From: Pseudoalteromonas fuliginea
GTDB taxonomy: Bacteria; Pseudomonadota; Gammaproteobacteria; Enterobacterales; Alteromonadaceae
Direction of reading: 5' to 3'
Length of the DNA stretch: 57,222 bases
NCBI RefSeq assembly: GCF_000690055.1
Contig: NZ_JJNZ01000067.1
Coordinates: forward strand, 1-57,222
Made by a program: the position numbers and the translations under genes. Below the pieces are notes generated by a model. It searched no databases. It saw only the letters and a list, made by a program, of their open reading frames with translations, and was not told where the DNA came from. Positions 8,083 through 17,081 of the stretch are shown piece by piece. How positions within the stretch are numbered: position 1 is the stretch's first letter; each line of letters begins with the position of its first letter.

Positions 8083-8604
8083 ATGCAAATTGGTTTATTT
8101 TTTGGTTCTACTACGTGCTACACCGAAATGGCAGCAGAAAAGATTCGCGACATTATTGGTGCCGATATAGTTACCCTGCACAATATTAAAGACGAGCCAC
8201 TAAAAAATGCGCAGCAGTACGACTTTATCATCTTTGGTATTTCAACATGGGATTTTGGTGAAATACAAGAAGACTGGGAGTCAAAATGGGACGACATAGC
8301 CGACGTAAACCTAAGCGGTAAAACCATTGCTTTATTTGGCATGGGCGATCAGCAAGGTTACGGGCAGTGGTTTCAAGATGCGCTAGGGATGCTGCACGAC
8401 GAAATAAATACGCAAACATTTACCCAACTTGGTTTTTGGTCCAACGACAGTAGTTACGAGTTTGAAGCTTCAAAAGCGCTAACTCCCGATGGCAAACAAT
8501 TTGTAGGGCTCGCACTGGACGAAGACAGCCAATACGAGCTGAGTGATGACCGTATTGCGACTTGGGTTGAACAAGTAATGACTGAATACGGCGAAACGCT
8601 TTAA
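8083..8604 (+). CDS. fldB: Flavodoxin 2
   Basis: FMN-binding electron carrier. The start at 8083 gives 173 residues, exactly the length of E. coli FldB, beginning MQIGLFFGSTTCYTE. The FMN phosphate loop is GSTTCYTE. The flavin-stacking loops are STWDFGEIQEDW and FGMGDQQGYGQWFQDALG. The frame is open further upstream to 8005, but that extension has no family support. A GTG at 8071 with an AGG ten bases upstream is an alternative start. Located beside xerD on the opposite strand, as in E. coli. Confidence 0.95.
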   Translation: MQIGLFFGSTTCYTEMAAEKIRDIIGADIVTLHNIKDEPLKNAQQYDFIIFGISTWDFGEIQEDWESKWDDIADVNLSGKTIALFGMGDQQGYGQWFQDALGMLHDEINTQTFTQLGFWSNDSSYEFEASKALTPDGKQFVGLALDEDSQYELSDDRIATWVEQVMTEYGETL

Positions 8605-8612
8605 CTAAAATT

Positions 8613-8633
8613 GCGTAGCCATTATTGCTACGC
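8613..8633. terminator. Hairpin between convergent fldB and DUF2147 genes
   Basis: gcgtagc/gctacgc stem with a seven-base loop in the 39-base gap between two converging genes. It has no T run, so terminator activity is uncertain. Confidence 0.4.
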
Positions 8634-8643
8634 TACAAAGTAA

Positions 8644-9090
8644 TTACTCAACCCTTAGCCAATATTGGTTACGGAAAAAAAAGCCAATGTAACCACGAAC
8701 TTCAAGTTTCTGACCTTCATCTTGCACTGTGAGCTGTAAGGTGTAGGTTTTACCATTTGTTGGGTCAAGTATTTCGCCATCTCCCCAAACGTCATCATCC
8801 TCAGCTTTTACATCAGTAATAATAGTCATTCCTAAAATAGGCTGATCTTTTAGCTCATCATCACATTTATTGCATGTATCATTTTGTTTTGTAGGGTCTA
8901 GAATAGTTTCAACTTTACCGCTTAAAGTACCGTTGGTTTGGGTAATACGTACATACGACTTAGCTTGGTTTGTATCCTCGTCAATCGTTTTCCAAAGCCC
9001 AACTGGGGTCATGGCTGCCAGTGCACTTTGGCTTGCCAAAACAACCGCAGAGAATGTACTTAGTAGTATTATTTTATTTAATTTTTTCAT
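8644..9090 (-). CDS. DUF2147 family exported protein
   Basis: 148 residues with a Sec signal peptide (residues 1-25, cut after SALA). The mature part follows the DUF2147 pattern: GLWKTIDEDTNQAKSYVRI, a CNKC cysteine pair, a GDGEILDPTNGKTY stretch and a RGYIGF...QYWLR C-terminus. The family is small, periplasmic or secreted, probably a beta-barrel fold, and of unknown function. It lies downstream of the amylase on the same strand, but a terminator separates them and a common role is not implied. Confidence 0.85.
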   Translation of the reverse strand: MKKLNKIILLSTFSAVVLASQSALAAMTPVGLWKTIDEDTNQAKSYVRITQTNGTLSGKVETILDPTKQNDTCNKCDDELKDQPILGMTIITDVKAEDDDVWGDGEILDPTNGKTYTLQLTVQDEGQKLEVRGYIGFFFRNQYWLRVE

Positions 9091-9169
9091 TGTGTTGTCT
9101 TAATTCAATGTAACTAATGAGTGAATCATAACAGGTGATTTATAAACACACTATGAAAGAACAGTACCT

Positions 9170-9201
9170 AAAAAACCTAAACTAATAATCATTAGCTTAG
9201 G
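9170..9201 (-). terminator. Terminator after the alpha-amylase gene
   Basis: Minus strand: CCTAAGCTAAT/ATTAGTTTAGG, an 11-bp stem with one G-U, four-base loop, then six T. It starts 34 bases past the amylase stop. Confidence 0.8.
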
Positions 9202-9234
9202 CTTAGGTTCAAATATAGGCTTTTTATTTATTTT

Positions 9235-11244
9235 TTAAAAACTACGAATGGCTACACTTGAGTTATTAAACTCAAATTTATTAATTTTTCCGCATTGCGC
9301 CATATGATTAGTGCTTGTATAAGGTGTATTGTTTTGAGCAATAGCAGTCTCCCATCCTTGGCCGTTTTTAATGAATGCTTTTAGTTCAAACCATCCATTA
9401 ACCGCTTTACTGCAATCCATATCTACATCAAGCATCCAATAGTGTTCGCCCCATATATTTAAAGATGTCACACCAAAACCATCTGTGTTTACCGTTTTTT
9501 CAGCGCCCCAACCTGCTGGCCAAACATTCGCTGTCCAGTCGGTCGCAGAACCTTCTGCTTCGCTACTTTGCCCATTTTCTATGCCATACCAATCAAGGTA
9601 GTTATCATTTGCTTTCCAAGGGCTTGTTGTCACGTTTTTTAAATTATTATGACGAATAGGCATTGCACACTCAAAATTACTTGTTTGGCAATTTCGACCC
9701 AGATTTGCGTTTGCATAAGCGTGATCTACACCACCGCGCAAAAACATATCTTGTCCACTTTGCGTTTGTGCATTAATAAAAATAACCGTGCGTTGCCAGT
9801 CACTCCCTGTATTTGGCACAGAGCTTGTATTTAACTTGGCATTTTTATGAATTGCCATTGCATCCCAAGCACCAATATTGAGATTAATAGTACCGTCGGA
9901 ATTAACCGTTATAACCTCGCCACTACAACTTTTAGCATCAGCCGACAACTCGCCTTTTAGCACATTACAGTATTGCCCAGGCGCCATGTCTGTTTGCACC
10001 GTTGCAATGAGTGTTGAGTCTTCTTTGTTAATAGCCATATGACCCGAGCTACCTCGACCAAATGATATTTGATTATTCGTGTTATCCCACCAATTTGTTA
10101 CTGCCCAATTGTCGGCGGTGTTATTTCTAAAATCGACCCCGCCTGAAATATATGACCAGCGATGCTCACACTTCCAATTACTAGCAAAACACTCTAAGTT
10201 ACCATTATTATGTACCGGTACGTTTGGCCCACCAGCATCTGTATCACCATGAAAATCATAACTCGACATTACTTTTGGATAACCGTACGGATAAGCCAAC
10301 ATAAATACATTAGCTAAGTCATATAAGCGGCCATCCTCAAAGGTAATTACATTACCAGCGCCGCCATGACCACGTTGATTATCGTGATTATCTACAAAAA
10401 CCACCGCAGAAGAGCTAGGCATAAAGCCCCACCCTTCGCCAAAATTACTTAGCCATGCAAGCGAGCCGTTTCTAAAAGTATTACCAAGCTCAGTGCTATA
10501 TTTAAATTCAGTTACTAAACCAGTGCTTAAATATTCAGAGGCGCCAACAGCCTCTCCACCTTGATCAATCACTTCTTGAAAAACCACTGGCGAGCCATTT
10601 ACTTTGGCCATTAAACTTTGGATATCGCTTGCGGCAACATGTTTAGAAGCATCAAACCGAAAGCCTTTTACGCCAATAGCTTGTAAGTCGTTAATATATG
10701 CTGCAATGGTATTTTGCACATAGTTTGAAGCGGTATCTAAATCGGCAAGTCCAACGAGTTCACAATTTTGTACTCGGTAGCGATCGTTGCCATAATCAGA
10801 GCTATTAATGGTACAACTTTCATGAAAATCTTGTGGGCTATAAATAGGAAAGCTTTTATTACCAAAACTATTACCCGCTGTGCCTGTGCCACTTCCTGCT
10901 GCCATATGGTTAATAAGCGTATCAACATAAATATCAACCCCAGCTGCACTACAGCGATTTACCATATCAATAAACTGTGCACGGTTACCGCCACGACTTT
11001 GCAGTTCATAACTTACAGGCTGATAGCGTGTCCACCATTGGCCTCCTGTAATGTGTTCATTAGGTGGCGATACCTGCACTGCAGCATAGCCTTTTGGTCC
11101 TAAATACTGTTCACATTCTTGCGCTACATCTTGCCAATTCCATTCAAACAAATGCACAAATGTGGTGGGCGTAGCTGTGGCAATACTAGGTAAGAGCAAC
11201 CCTAGACTTAAACCTGCGGTGGTGATTATTTTATTGAGTTTCAT
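9235..11244 (-). CDS. amy: Secreted chloride-dependent alpha-amylase (GH13) with C-terminal propeptide
   Basis: Endo-hydrolyses starch alpha-1,4 bonds outside the cell. 669 residues: a 24-residue signal peptide (cut ATA-TPTT), a TIM-barrel GH13 catalytic region, and a C-terminal extension from about residue 478. In the P. haloplanktis enzyme this extension is a cleaved propeptide linked to secretion. Catalytic D198, E224 and D288 correspond to Asp174, Glu200 and Asp264 of that mature enzyme. R196, N286 and K324 match its chloride ligands (172, 262, 300). Chloride-activated amylases are otherwise mainly animal enzymes. The gene stands alone with its own terminator. Its ATG has only a poor SD (GGAT). 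Confidence 0.97.
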   Translation of the reverse strand: MKLNKIITTAGLSLGLLLPSIATATPTTFVHLFEWNWQDVAQECEQYLGPKGYAAVQVSPPNEHITGGQWWTRYQPVSYELQSRGGNRAQFIDMVNRCSAAGVDIYVDTLINHMAAGSGTGTAGNSFGNKSFPIYSPQDFHESCTINSSDYGNDRYRVQNCELVGLADLDTASNYVQNTIAAYINDLQAIGVKGFRFDASKHVAASDIQSLMAKVNGSPVVFQEVIDQGGEAVGASEYLSTGLVTEFKYSTELGNTFRNGSLAWLSNFGEGWGFMPSSSAVVFVDNHDNQRGHGGAGNVITFEDGRLYDLANVFMLAYPYGYPKVMSSYDFHGDTDAGGPNVPVHNNGNLECFASNWKCEHRWSYISGGVDFRNNTADNWAVTNWWDNTNNQISFGRGSSGHMAINKEDSTLIATVQTDMAPGQYCNVLKGELSADAKSCSGEVITVNSDGTINLNIGAWDAMAIHKNAKLNTSSVPNTGSDWQRTVIFINAQTQSGQDMFLRGGVDHAYANANLGRNCQTSNFECAMPIRHNNLKNVTTSPWKANDNYLDWYGIENGQSSEAEGSATDWTANVWPAGWGAEKTVNTDGFGVTSLNIWGEHYWMLDVDMDCSKAVNGWFELKAFIKNGQGWETAIAQNNTPYTSTNHMAQCGKINKFEFNNSSVAIRSF

Positions 11245-11365
11245 AGTGTGTGATCCAATTGTTGAGCGAGCAAAACAACTACTCGATGTTATTTACAAGT
11301 GGTTAACACTAGGCTTATAGTCGATGAAATAAAAACTGAATACGTATGCATAACGGGTAAACTAT

Positions 11366-11395
11366 CCTTTATTACTAAATAACCTTCATTACTAA
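11366..11395. repeat. Tandem 13-bp repeat upstream of the amylase gene
   Basis: cctttattactaa (11366-11378) and ccttcattactaa (11383-11395) repeat with a 17-base period and one mismatch, directly after the trmN6 stop and 120-150 bases upstream of the amylase start. It could be a pair of activator half-sites or a chance repeat. Confidence 0.4.
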
Positions 11396-11400
11396 GTAAC

Positions 11401-12099
11401 TTACATTTTTAAATAAAATGTTTTGCACAAAGCTATATAATCAGCAGTGTAGGTATTATCTAAGTTTCTAATACACAGGGTTGATGATTCTAAATCGCTT
11501 TTTACGTAGCTAAATGTCATTAAACTGCGGCTAATATCTTTATTGGGCGTGGCTTTTACTTGGCAGTGAGTGTTTAAATAAAGCCCATTTTGAGTAGCAA
11601 GCTCAATAAATAATGCGCCTTCAACGCTTGGGAGTATTAAGTTAAAGCGAGAGCGACTATGGCTTAAACGTTTAAACGCATTTATTAACTCTTCAAAACT
11701 TAAGCCGTCGGTATGGCGCGCGGTATTACGCGCAGCATTCTCGCCTTTTAAACTGTGATTAAAATACGGCGGATTAGAGATAACCACGTCAAATTTAATT
11801 TCACTACTAAAGCTTTGAATAGTTTGGTGCTTAATACTTATTGTTGGCCACGGGCTATTAGCTATATTTTTTAATGCTTGGTTATGGGCGCTTTCGTCAA
11901 TTTCTACCGCAGTTATATCAAGCTCATGACCACGTTGCTTACACATTAACGCTAATAAGCCGGTACCTGTGCCTATATCAAGTAGCGACCTTGCACCGCT
12001 TAAATTAGCCCATGCACCAAGCAAAATGCCATCGGTAGAAACTTTCATTGCACAGTGGTCGTGTTCAACTTTAAATTGTTTAAATACAAAACCAGACAT
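11401..12099 (-). CDS. trmN6: tRNA1(Val) (adenine37-N6)-methyltransferase
   Basis: S-adenosylmethionine-dependent methyltransferase that forms m6A37 in valine tRNA. 232 residues (E. coli YfiC 245). The SAM-binding motif DIGTGTG is at 41-47, and the N6-adenine target-base motif NPPY at 109-112. It is divergent from srmB with overlapping upstream regions, the same arrangement as yfiC/srmB in E. coli, which supports the assignment. Confidence 0.93.
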   Translation of the reverse strand: MSGFVFKQFKVEHDHCAMKVSTDGILLGAWANLSGARSLLDIGTGTGLLALMCKQRGHELDITAVEIDESAHNQALKNIANSPWPTISIKHQTIQSFSSEIKFDVVISNPPYFNHSLKGENAARNTARHTDGLSFEELINAFKRLSHSRSRFNLILPSVEGALFIELATQNGLYLNTHCQVKATPNKDISRSLMTFSYVKSDLESSTLCIRNLDNTYTADYIALCKTFYLKM

Positions 12100-12114
12100 T
12101 TTTTCACCTTTTCA

Positions 12115-12143
12115 TTCACCAAGCGCAGCATAGCGCGTATAAT
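12115..12143 (+). promoter_or_regulatory. Probable srmB promoter
   Basis: A perfect TATAAT at 12138-12143 with TTCACC at 12115-12120 (17-base spacing), 32 bases before the srmB ATG. The -35 box is weak. Confidence 0.6.
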
Positions 12144-12174
12144 CAGGGTAATTGTCCCTTATTTTAGACACTCT

Positions 12175-13401
12175 ATGCAATTTTCTGAATTTGATCTTGA
12201 TAACAAGCTACTCGATGCCATTAATAAAATGGGCTACGAGACGCCAACCAGCATTCAACAACAAGCTATTCCTGAAGCACTACAGGGGCGCGATATTTTA
12301 GCATCTGCGCCTACTGGTACAGGTAAAACAGCGGCATTTTTAATTCCGGCTATTCAGTACTTACTGGATTTCCCACGTCGTGACCCTGGTTTTGCGCGCG
12401 TCCTCGTTATGACCCCGACTCGTGAGTTGGCTTATCAAATTCATGAACAATGTGAACTGCTAGCTAAACGCACACACCTAAAAATTGGTGTAGTAACAGG
12501 CGGTATTAACTACGGCACGCATAAAGAAATTTTCGAAAAAAATAACGATATTTTAATCGCCACACCAGGTCGATTAATGGAATACCTAGAAACCGAAAAC
12601 TTTCATGCTGAACATGTAGAAATGCTTATTATTGATGAAGCAGATCGCATGTTAGATATGGGTTTCAAAAAAGAAATGAGCCGTATTTGTGACGAAGCTA
12701 AAAATCGTCGCCAATGTTTTTTATTCTCAGCAACACTTGAAGGTGACAGCGTAGAAAGGTTTGCTGAAAAAACATTAAACGACCCAGCTCTATTAGAAGC
12801 CGAATCGTCACGTAAAGAAAAAGCAAAAATTCATCAGTGGGTACATTTAGCCGACGATTACCATCATAAGCTTGAATTGTTAGTTAACACGCTAAAAAAT
12901 CCTGACGTGACTAAAGCAATTGTGTTTGTTAAAACTCGCGAACGCTTAGAAACATTGATTGGTGAACTTACAACTAATGATGTAAAAGCAGCGTGGTTAC
13001 GCGGCGAAATGCCACAAGACAAACGTATGAAAGCCATGGAAAACTTCCACAGTGGTAAAACAAGCATATTAGTTGCTACCGACGTAGCTGCACGTGGTAT
13101 TGACGTATCTGACATCAGTCACGTTATTAACTTTGATATGCCGCGCACTGCCGACGTATATGTACACCGTATTGGTCGTACTGGCCGTGCTGGTAAAAAA
13201 GGCATAGCAATATCGTTAGTTGAAGCACATGACATTGGCATTTTATATAAAGTAGAGCGCTACGTTGAGCAAAAGTTAAAACGCCGTGTAATTAGAGGTG
13301 TTGAGCCACAGCATAAAGAAGCTAAGCCACCGGCTAAAAAGCGTAAAGATCCAGTAAAAATGAAAGCCAAGAAAAAGGCCAAGGTTAAAAAGAAGAAGTA
13401 A
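12175..13401 (+). CDS. srmB: ATP-dependent RNA helicase SrmB (DEAD-box)
   Basis: RNA helicase that acts early in 50S ribosomal subunit assembly. I chose the ATG at 12175, just after a TATAAT box, giving 408 residues beginning MQFSEFDLDN. The frame is open 40 codons further up, but that stretch overlaps trmN6 and has no family match. Walker A is APTGTGKT (45-52), motif Ia PTRELA, DEAD at 154-157, SAT at 185-187 and HRIGRTGRAGK in motif VI. The C-terminus is a lysine-rich basic tail, expected to bind RNA. Synteny with trmN6 favours SrmB over the other DEAD-box paralogues. Confidence 0.93.
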   Translation: MQFSEFDLDNKLLDAINKMGYETPTSIQQQAIPEALQGRDILASAPTGTGKTAAFLIPAIQYLLDFPRRDPGFARVLVMTPTRELAYQIHEQCELLAKRTHLKIGVVTGGINYGTHKEIFEKNNDILIATPGRLMEYLETENFHAEHVEMLIIDEADRMLDMGFKKEMSRICDEAKNRRQCFLFSATLEGDSVERFAEKTLNDPALLEAESSRKEKAKIHQWVHLADDYHHKLELLVNTLKNPDVTKAIVFVKTRERLETLIGELTTNDVKAAWLRGEMPQDKRMKAMENFHSGKTSILVATDVAARGIDVSDISHVINFDMPRTADVYVHRIGRTGRAGKKGIAISLVEAHDIGILYKVERYVEQKLKRRVIRGVEPQHKEAKPPAKKRKDPVKMKAKKKAKVKKKK

Positions 13402-13420
13402 CCTAAAACATTTTTATACT

Positions 13421-13443
13421 AAGCCGGCTTTTGCCGGCTTTTT
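13421..13443 (+). terminator. Terminator after srmB
   Basis: aagccgg/ccggctt stem with a short loop, followed by a T run, 20 bases past the srmB stop. Confidence 0.9.
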
Positions 13444-13673
13444 AATGCAAGCCTTACAGGCTCTGGTGTTTGTACCCGTTACATATGTAACCCAAGCATG
13501 TAACTCATACCCATTTAAATGTAATTTTTGCCCACCTTAATTCCCACTTAATAAAATTATCTTATATTTCATAGCGTTAATATTGGCACCGAAATTGTAA
13601 CTACAAAGATAACCTAGCCGATGGAATTTCCATTTTGTGGCTGCACGATTCACCGTAATGTAAGGATTAAGTT

Positions 13674-13994
13674 ATGAACCGCTTCAAGTTAACTATCGCT
13701 TTAGTATCATTTTGTTGTTTATTTTTATTAGTTTGCGCTACAAAGGTAAGTGCAGCAACCAACATGGCAGTAGTAAGCAGTGTAGCCACTCAACCTAACC
13801 TACAACAAACTATCACCAACACCCTACGAACTAATCCTAACTTAGCGTTAAGTGATATTCGTGTGCAGGTAAAAAATGGTGAAGTAGATTTATACGGTGA
13901 AGCACAAACTGGTTTTCAGCGCGCATTAGCTCAAAAGTTTTTAGAAAATATGGATGGGGTTAAAATCATTCGTAATAAAATTAGCGTTATTTAA
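13674..13994 (+). CDS. Periplasmic BON-domain protein
   Basis: 106 residues. A Sec signal peptide (about 1-27, cut after VSA) is followed by a single BON domain (about 40-106): hydrophobic-rich helix QQTITNTLRTNPNL, strand SDIRVQVKNGEVDLYG, helix FQRALAQKFLENM, strand GVKIIRNKISVI. BON domains bind membranes or polymers in the periplasm (as in OsmY). Single-domain forms are of unknown role, often stress-induced. A good SD (AAGGA, nine bases upstream) supports the ATG. It is monocistronic, with its own terminator. Confidence 0.88.
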   Translation: MNRFKLTIALVSFCCLFLLVCATKVSAATNMAVVSSVATQPNLQQTITNTLRTNPNLALSDIRVQVKNGEVDLYGEAQTGFQRALAQKFLENMDGVKIIRNKISVI

Positions 13995-14031
13995 TACGTA
14001 CCACATAAACCTATTTATATAACTAATTCGT

Positions 14032-14070
14032 AAGCGCGGCTTGTTACTCCAACACAAGCTGCGCTTTTTT
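14032..14070 (+). terminator. Terminator after the BON-domain gene
   Basis: A 12-bp stem, aagcgcggcttg/caagctgcgctt (one G-U), followed by six T. Confidence 0.85.
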
Positions 14071-14800
14071 ATTTTAATATTTTTAATTGTTTAGTCACAT
14101 CACTTATTTTAAAACTACTTTTTTGCGAAGAATAACTATCAACAAATACTTCTTCGAAATTGCTCACTGTAGAATCTTCATTTAGCTCAAAAGGAAAACC
14201 CTTAAGCTCCTTTGTTTTTGTGTTGAACTTATAAATAAAATTATTGCCACTCAAACCAGCTGAAAAAATATATTGTTCGTTATTCAACCATCCACCGGTT
14301 TGATGAAACAAACCGATATTAAACTGGTTAGTTGTTTGATGAAGTCCAACCTTGAGTATATGACTTTCATTAAATGCAGACTTGGTTATTTCAATTGTTG
14401 GTAAAAACCAAAAACCTTGGGTGTCACCTGCAAAAACGGCTAAAAACTCACCATCGGGAGACCAACTAACAAAGTTACTTTCAGACTTTTCCCTAGCGCA
14501 TAAAATACCATCCGATCTGCAAAATTCTCGTAACTGCTCTTTTGCAATGTATACCGTTTTATTTGGTAGGGTAAGTGCGTTTATAGGGGTATCGTTCTTA
14601 TTAAGAAAAAGTATTTCAGCAGTATTGTCATCTACATTTAATTTATAGCTCAAACCATACTTAAAATTATGTTTTTCACTCGTACTCTGCTTATTACTTA
14701 TTGATGTACACCCAAGCATGAAGCTTAATAAAGTAAGGGTTATGAACTGTAGTAATGCTACTTTACGCATTGATAAACTATTTAAATTAATAATGGTCAT
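14069..14800 (-). CDS. Putative lipoprotein with a TolB/WD40-like propeller repeat
   Basis: 243 residues. The hydrophobic N-terminus (ALLQFITLTLLSFMLGC) ends in a lipobox-like MLGC with Cys30, so it is probably a lipoprotein. The second methionine (14770) gives a more normal signal peptide start. A PD40/WD40-type blade signature, SWSPDGEFLAVFAGD, lies near the middle, followed by further short beta-rich segments, too few for a full propeller. I do not recognise the family. It is convergent with the BON gene and shares its terminator region. Neither start has a clear SD, so expression may be low. Confidence 0.65.
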   Translation of the reverse strand: MTIINLNSLSMRKVALLQFITLTLLSFMLGCTSISNKQSTSEKHNFKYGLSYKLNVDDNTAEILFLNKNDTPINALTLPNKTVYIAKEQLREFCRSDGILCAREKSESNFVSWSPDGEFLAVFAGDTQGFWFLPTIEITKSAFNESHILKVGLHQTTNQFNIGLFHQTGGWLNNEQYIFSAGLSGNNFIYKFNTKTKELKGFPFELNEDSTVSNFEEVFVDSYSSQKSSFKISDVTKQLKILK

Positions 14801-14911
14801 ATTGTAATCACATTATCAGTTATGGCAAATAACACGGTTATCATAATAAACAAAAACCGATTAAATTTGGCTTACCCTGTTCAGGCTTAATAATTATTAA
14901 AAGCATGTACT

Positions 14912-14944
14912 AAAAAGCGCAATTTTACTCTGTAAAAATGCGCT
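14912..14944 (-). terminator. Terminator after mscS
   Basis: Minus strand: AGCGCATTTTTAC/GTAAAATTGCGCT stem with one mismatch, then TTTT. It lies 52 bases past the mscS stop. Confidence 0.75.
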
Positions 14945-14995
14945 GTTGGTAAGTAACTATTTCCCAATGCTTTTGGCTAATGTGTTTTAACTAAA

Positions 14996-15952
14996 TTACT
15001 CACTTTGGCTAGAGTCAGCACCGTCGCTACTATTTTTAGTTGATGACTGCGGGCTTATTTTATCGCTTATCATGGCATCGAGTTTCTCACCGCCCTTAAT
15101 GCCAAAGTCGAGCGTACGAATTGGGAAAGGAATACTAATATCAGCTTCGTCGAGTGCCTGCTTAACGGCAACAACCCCTTTGTGGCGTACCGTCATAAAG
15201 TCAGGCTCGCCTGGGTATTTAATCCAAAACCACACCAGTAAGTTAATGCTGCTGTCGCCAAAACCTTCAGCATATACAGCGGTTTCGTCTTTACGTATTA
15301 CAAAGTCAAATTCGTTAATTTTATCGACTATAACGTCTTTTGCTTTTTCTATGTCGTCGCCATACGAAATACCTACGGGTACTTCTATACGTCTTATACC
15401 TAGCGTGGTGTAATTTTTTAGTACATTTCTAAATAAGACTTTGTTTGGTACAAGTATTAGTTGCCCGTAAAAGCTCTCTATTAGCGTGTTACGTAGGTTT
15501 ATAGAATGCACCGAACCAAACACATCATCGGTTTCTATTACATCACCTGTTTTAAATGGCTTGCGTACACCCATTGCTATACCAGCAATTAGGTTTTCGG
15601 TCATGTCTTGAAACGCAAAACCAATGGCCAAACCCACAATACCCGCACCAGCAAGTAGCGAAGTGACGGTGCCTTTTAGGCCAACAAAATCGAGCGCTAT
15701 AAATAAACCTATGCACAACACAATAACTTTGAATATTGACGCCATTAAATCGGCAATTTGCGTTGAGTCGAGAGAGCGGCGCAACACGTTTTTCATCAGC
15801 TTGCCAGCAAAGCGCGCCAATATTGAAAATACTATGGCAATTACAATTGCCACTATAAAATTAGGGATATGGCTTATTACAACATCAAACCACCCTCCGA
15901 GCTTTTCTTCTATTAGTTTTTCGGCTTCGCCAACTGACGGAATGCTGATCAT
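14996..15952 (-). CDS. mscS: Small-conductance mechanosensitive channel, MscS family
   Basis: Inner membrane channel that opens under tension to release osmolytes on hypo-osmotic shock. 318 residues. Three TM segments lie at about 26-50, 68-90 and 95-120; the third is the Gly/Ala-rich pore helix (LLAGAGIVGLAIGFAFQ). The MscS beta domain (GDVIETDDVFGSVHSINLRNT...VPNKVLFRNVLKNYT) is followed by the alpha-beta cytoplasmic cage. The Ser/Asp-rich tail is slightly longer than in E. coli MscS (286). An AGGTG SD sits ahead of the ATG. Monocistronic. Confidence 0.92.
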   Translation of the reverse strand: MISIPSVGEAEKLIEEKLGGWFDVVISHIPNFIVAIVIAIVFSILARFAGKLMKNVLRRSLDSTQIADLMASIFKVIVLCIGLFIALDFVGLKGTVTSLLAGAGIVGLAIGFAFQDMTENLIAGIAMGVRKPFKTGDVIETDDVFGSVHSINLRNTLIESFYGQLILVPNKVLFRNVLKNYTTLGIRRIEVPVGISYGDDIEKAKDVIVDKINEFDFVIRKDETAVYAEGFGDSSINLLVWFWIKYPGEPDFMTVRHKGVVAVKQALDEADISIPFPIRTLDFGIKGGEKLDAMISDKISPQSSTKNSSDGADSSQSE

Positions 15953-16021
15953 TTTATTTGCACCTATTTAGTTAGTGTTCTCATTAATATTAGATGAGGT
16001 TGCAAATATAACGCCAACATC

Positions 16022-16050
16022 AAAAAAGCCATGCGGTGCATGGCTTTTTA
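16022..16050 (-). terminator. Terminator after yaaA
   Basis: Minus strand: aaaaagccatgc/gcatggctttttt stem with a short loop ending in a T run, 27 bases past the yaaA stop. The stem is nearly symmetric and could also work on the other strand. Confidence 0.8.
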
Positions 16051-16076
16051 ACTATTTAATTAAGTTTACGCTCAGT

Positions 16077-16856
16077 TTAATTTTGTTCGTCGCGCATAAA
16101 TACAGGCTCAAGCTCTTTAACTGTTGCCTCAGGGCTAAAGTAATAACCCGCCACAGTAAACTCTTTAAGTTGGCTTAATTGCGTTACTTTATTTTCGATA
16201 ATGTAGCGCGCCATCATACCGCGTGCTTTTTTAGCGTAAAAGCTAATTACCTTGTATTGACCGTTTTTACAGTCTTTAAAGTGTGGGGTAATAATTTGTG
16301 CATTTAATGCTTTTTTATCTACCGCTTTAAAGTATTCGTTTGAAGCAAGGTTAACTAAGTATTGCGCGTCTTGTGCTTTTAATACTTCGTTTAGTTTGTT
16401 CGCTATTACGCTGCCCCAAAACTCGTATAAGTTTTTGCCACGCGAGTTTTCAAGCTTGGTGCCCATTTCAAGACGGTAAGCTTGCATTAAATCAAGTGGT
16501 TTTAATAAGCCGTATAAGCCAGAAAGTATACGTAAATGGTTTTGTGCGTAATCAAGCTCGCTAGCTTTAAGCGTGCTTGCATCTAAACCGCCGTATACAT
16601 CGCCATTAAAGGCAAGTGCGGCTTGTTTAGCATTACTTTGTGTGAACGGCTGCGCCCACTCGCTAAAGCGTGCAGCGTTAAGCCCAGATAGCTTATCGCT
16701 AATTTTCATTAAACTGCCAATTTGCGCTGGTGTTAGTTCACGGCATACTTTCATGAGCTCTTCGCTGTGCTCTAGTAATTCAGGCTGAGTGAACTTGTCT
16801 GTTGCGGGTGGCGTTTCGTAATCAAGATTTTTTGCAGGTGAAATAACAGTGATCAT
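16077..16856 (-). CDS. yaaA: Peroxide stress protein YaaA
   Basis: 259 residues, matching E. coli YaaA (258). It begins with the family signature ISPAKNLDYE and also carries KISDKLSGLNAARF, ALAFNGDVYGGLDA, ILSGLYGLLKPLD and the basic YAKKARGMMARYI stretch. In E. coli the protein is OxyR-induced and limits free iron and DNA damage during peroxide stress. Its biochemical activity is unclear. It is divergent from tal, as yaaA is close to talB in E. coli. Confidence 0.95.
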   Translation of the reverse strand: MITVISPAKNLDYETPPATDKFTQPELLEHSEELMKVCRELTPAQIGSLMKISDKLSGLNAARFSEWAQPFTQSNAKQAALAFNGDVYGGLDASTLKASELDYAQNHLRILSGLYGLLKPLDLMQAYRLEMGTKLENSRGKNLYEFWGSVIANKLNEVLKAQDAQYLVNLASNEYFKAVDKKALNAQIITPHFKDCKNGQYKVISFYAKKARGMMARYIIENKVTQLSQLKEFTVAGYYFSPEATVKELEPVFMRDEQN

Positions 16857-17081
16857 AGTTAGCTATTGACTTGTAATTTATTTAGTGTCAATTTCAACAT
16901 TAAATGAAACGAAAAGCACGTTTTGTTTAAATAAATCCTCTCTTAATAACCCATGCATTACCGTTTTTTTATTGATCAGGACATAAGACCTATCAAGCAT
17001 TGTCACACTGTTGCAGTATGGATTGTATATATTAAGAGTGATTAGATTTTTCTTTTAACTTGCTTGGAATGAGGAAAGCAA

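Noticed and set aside
10737..11103. ORFs on both strands within the amylase gene
   Set aside because: They are frame shadows of a clear GH13 gene.
12055..12174. N-terminal extension of srmB
   Set aside because: The 40 extra codons overlap the divergent trmN6 and the TATAAT box and are unlike the helicase family.
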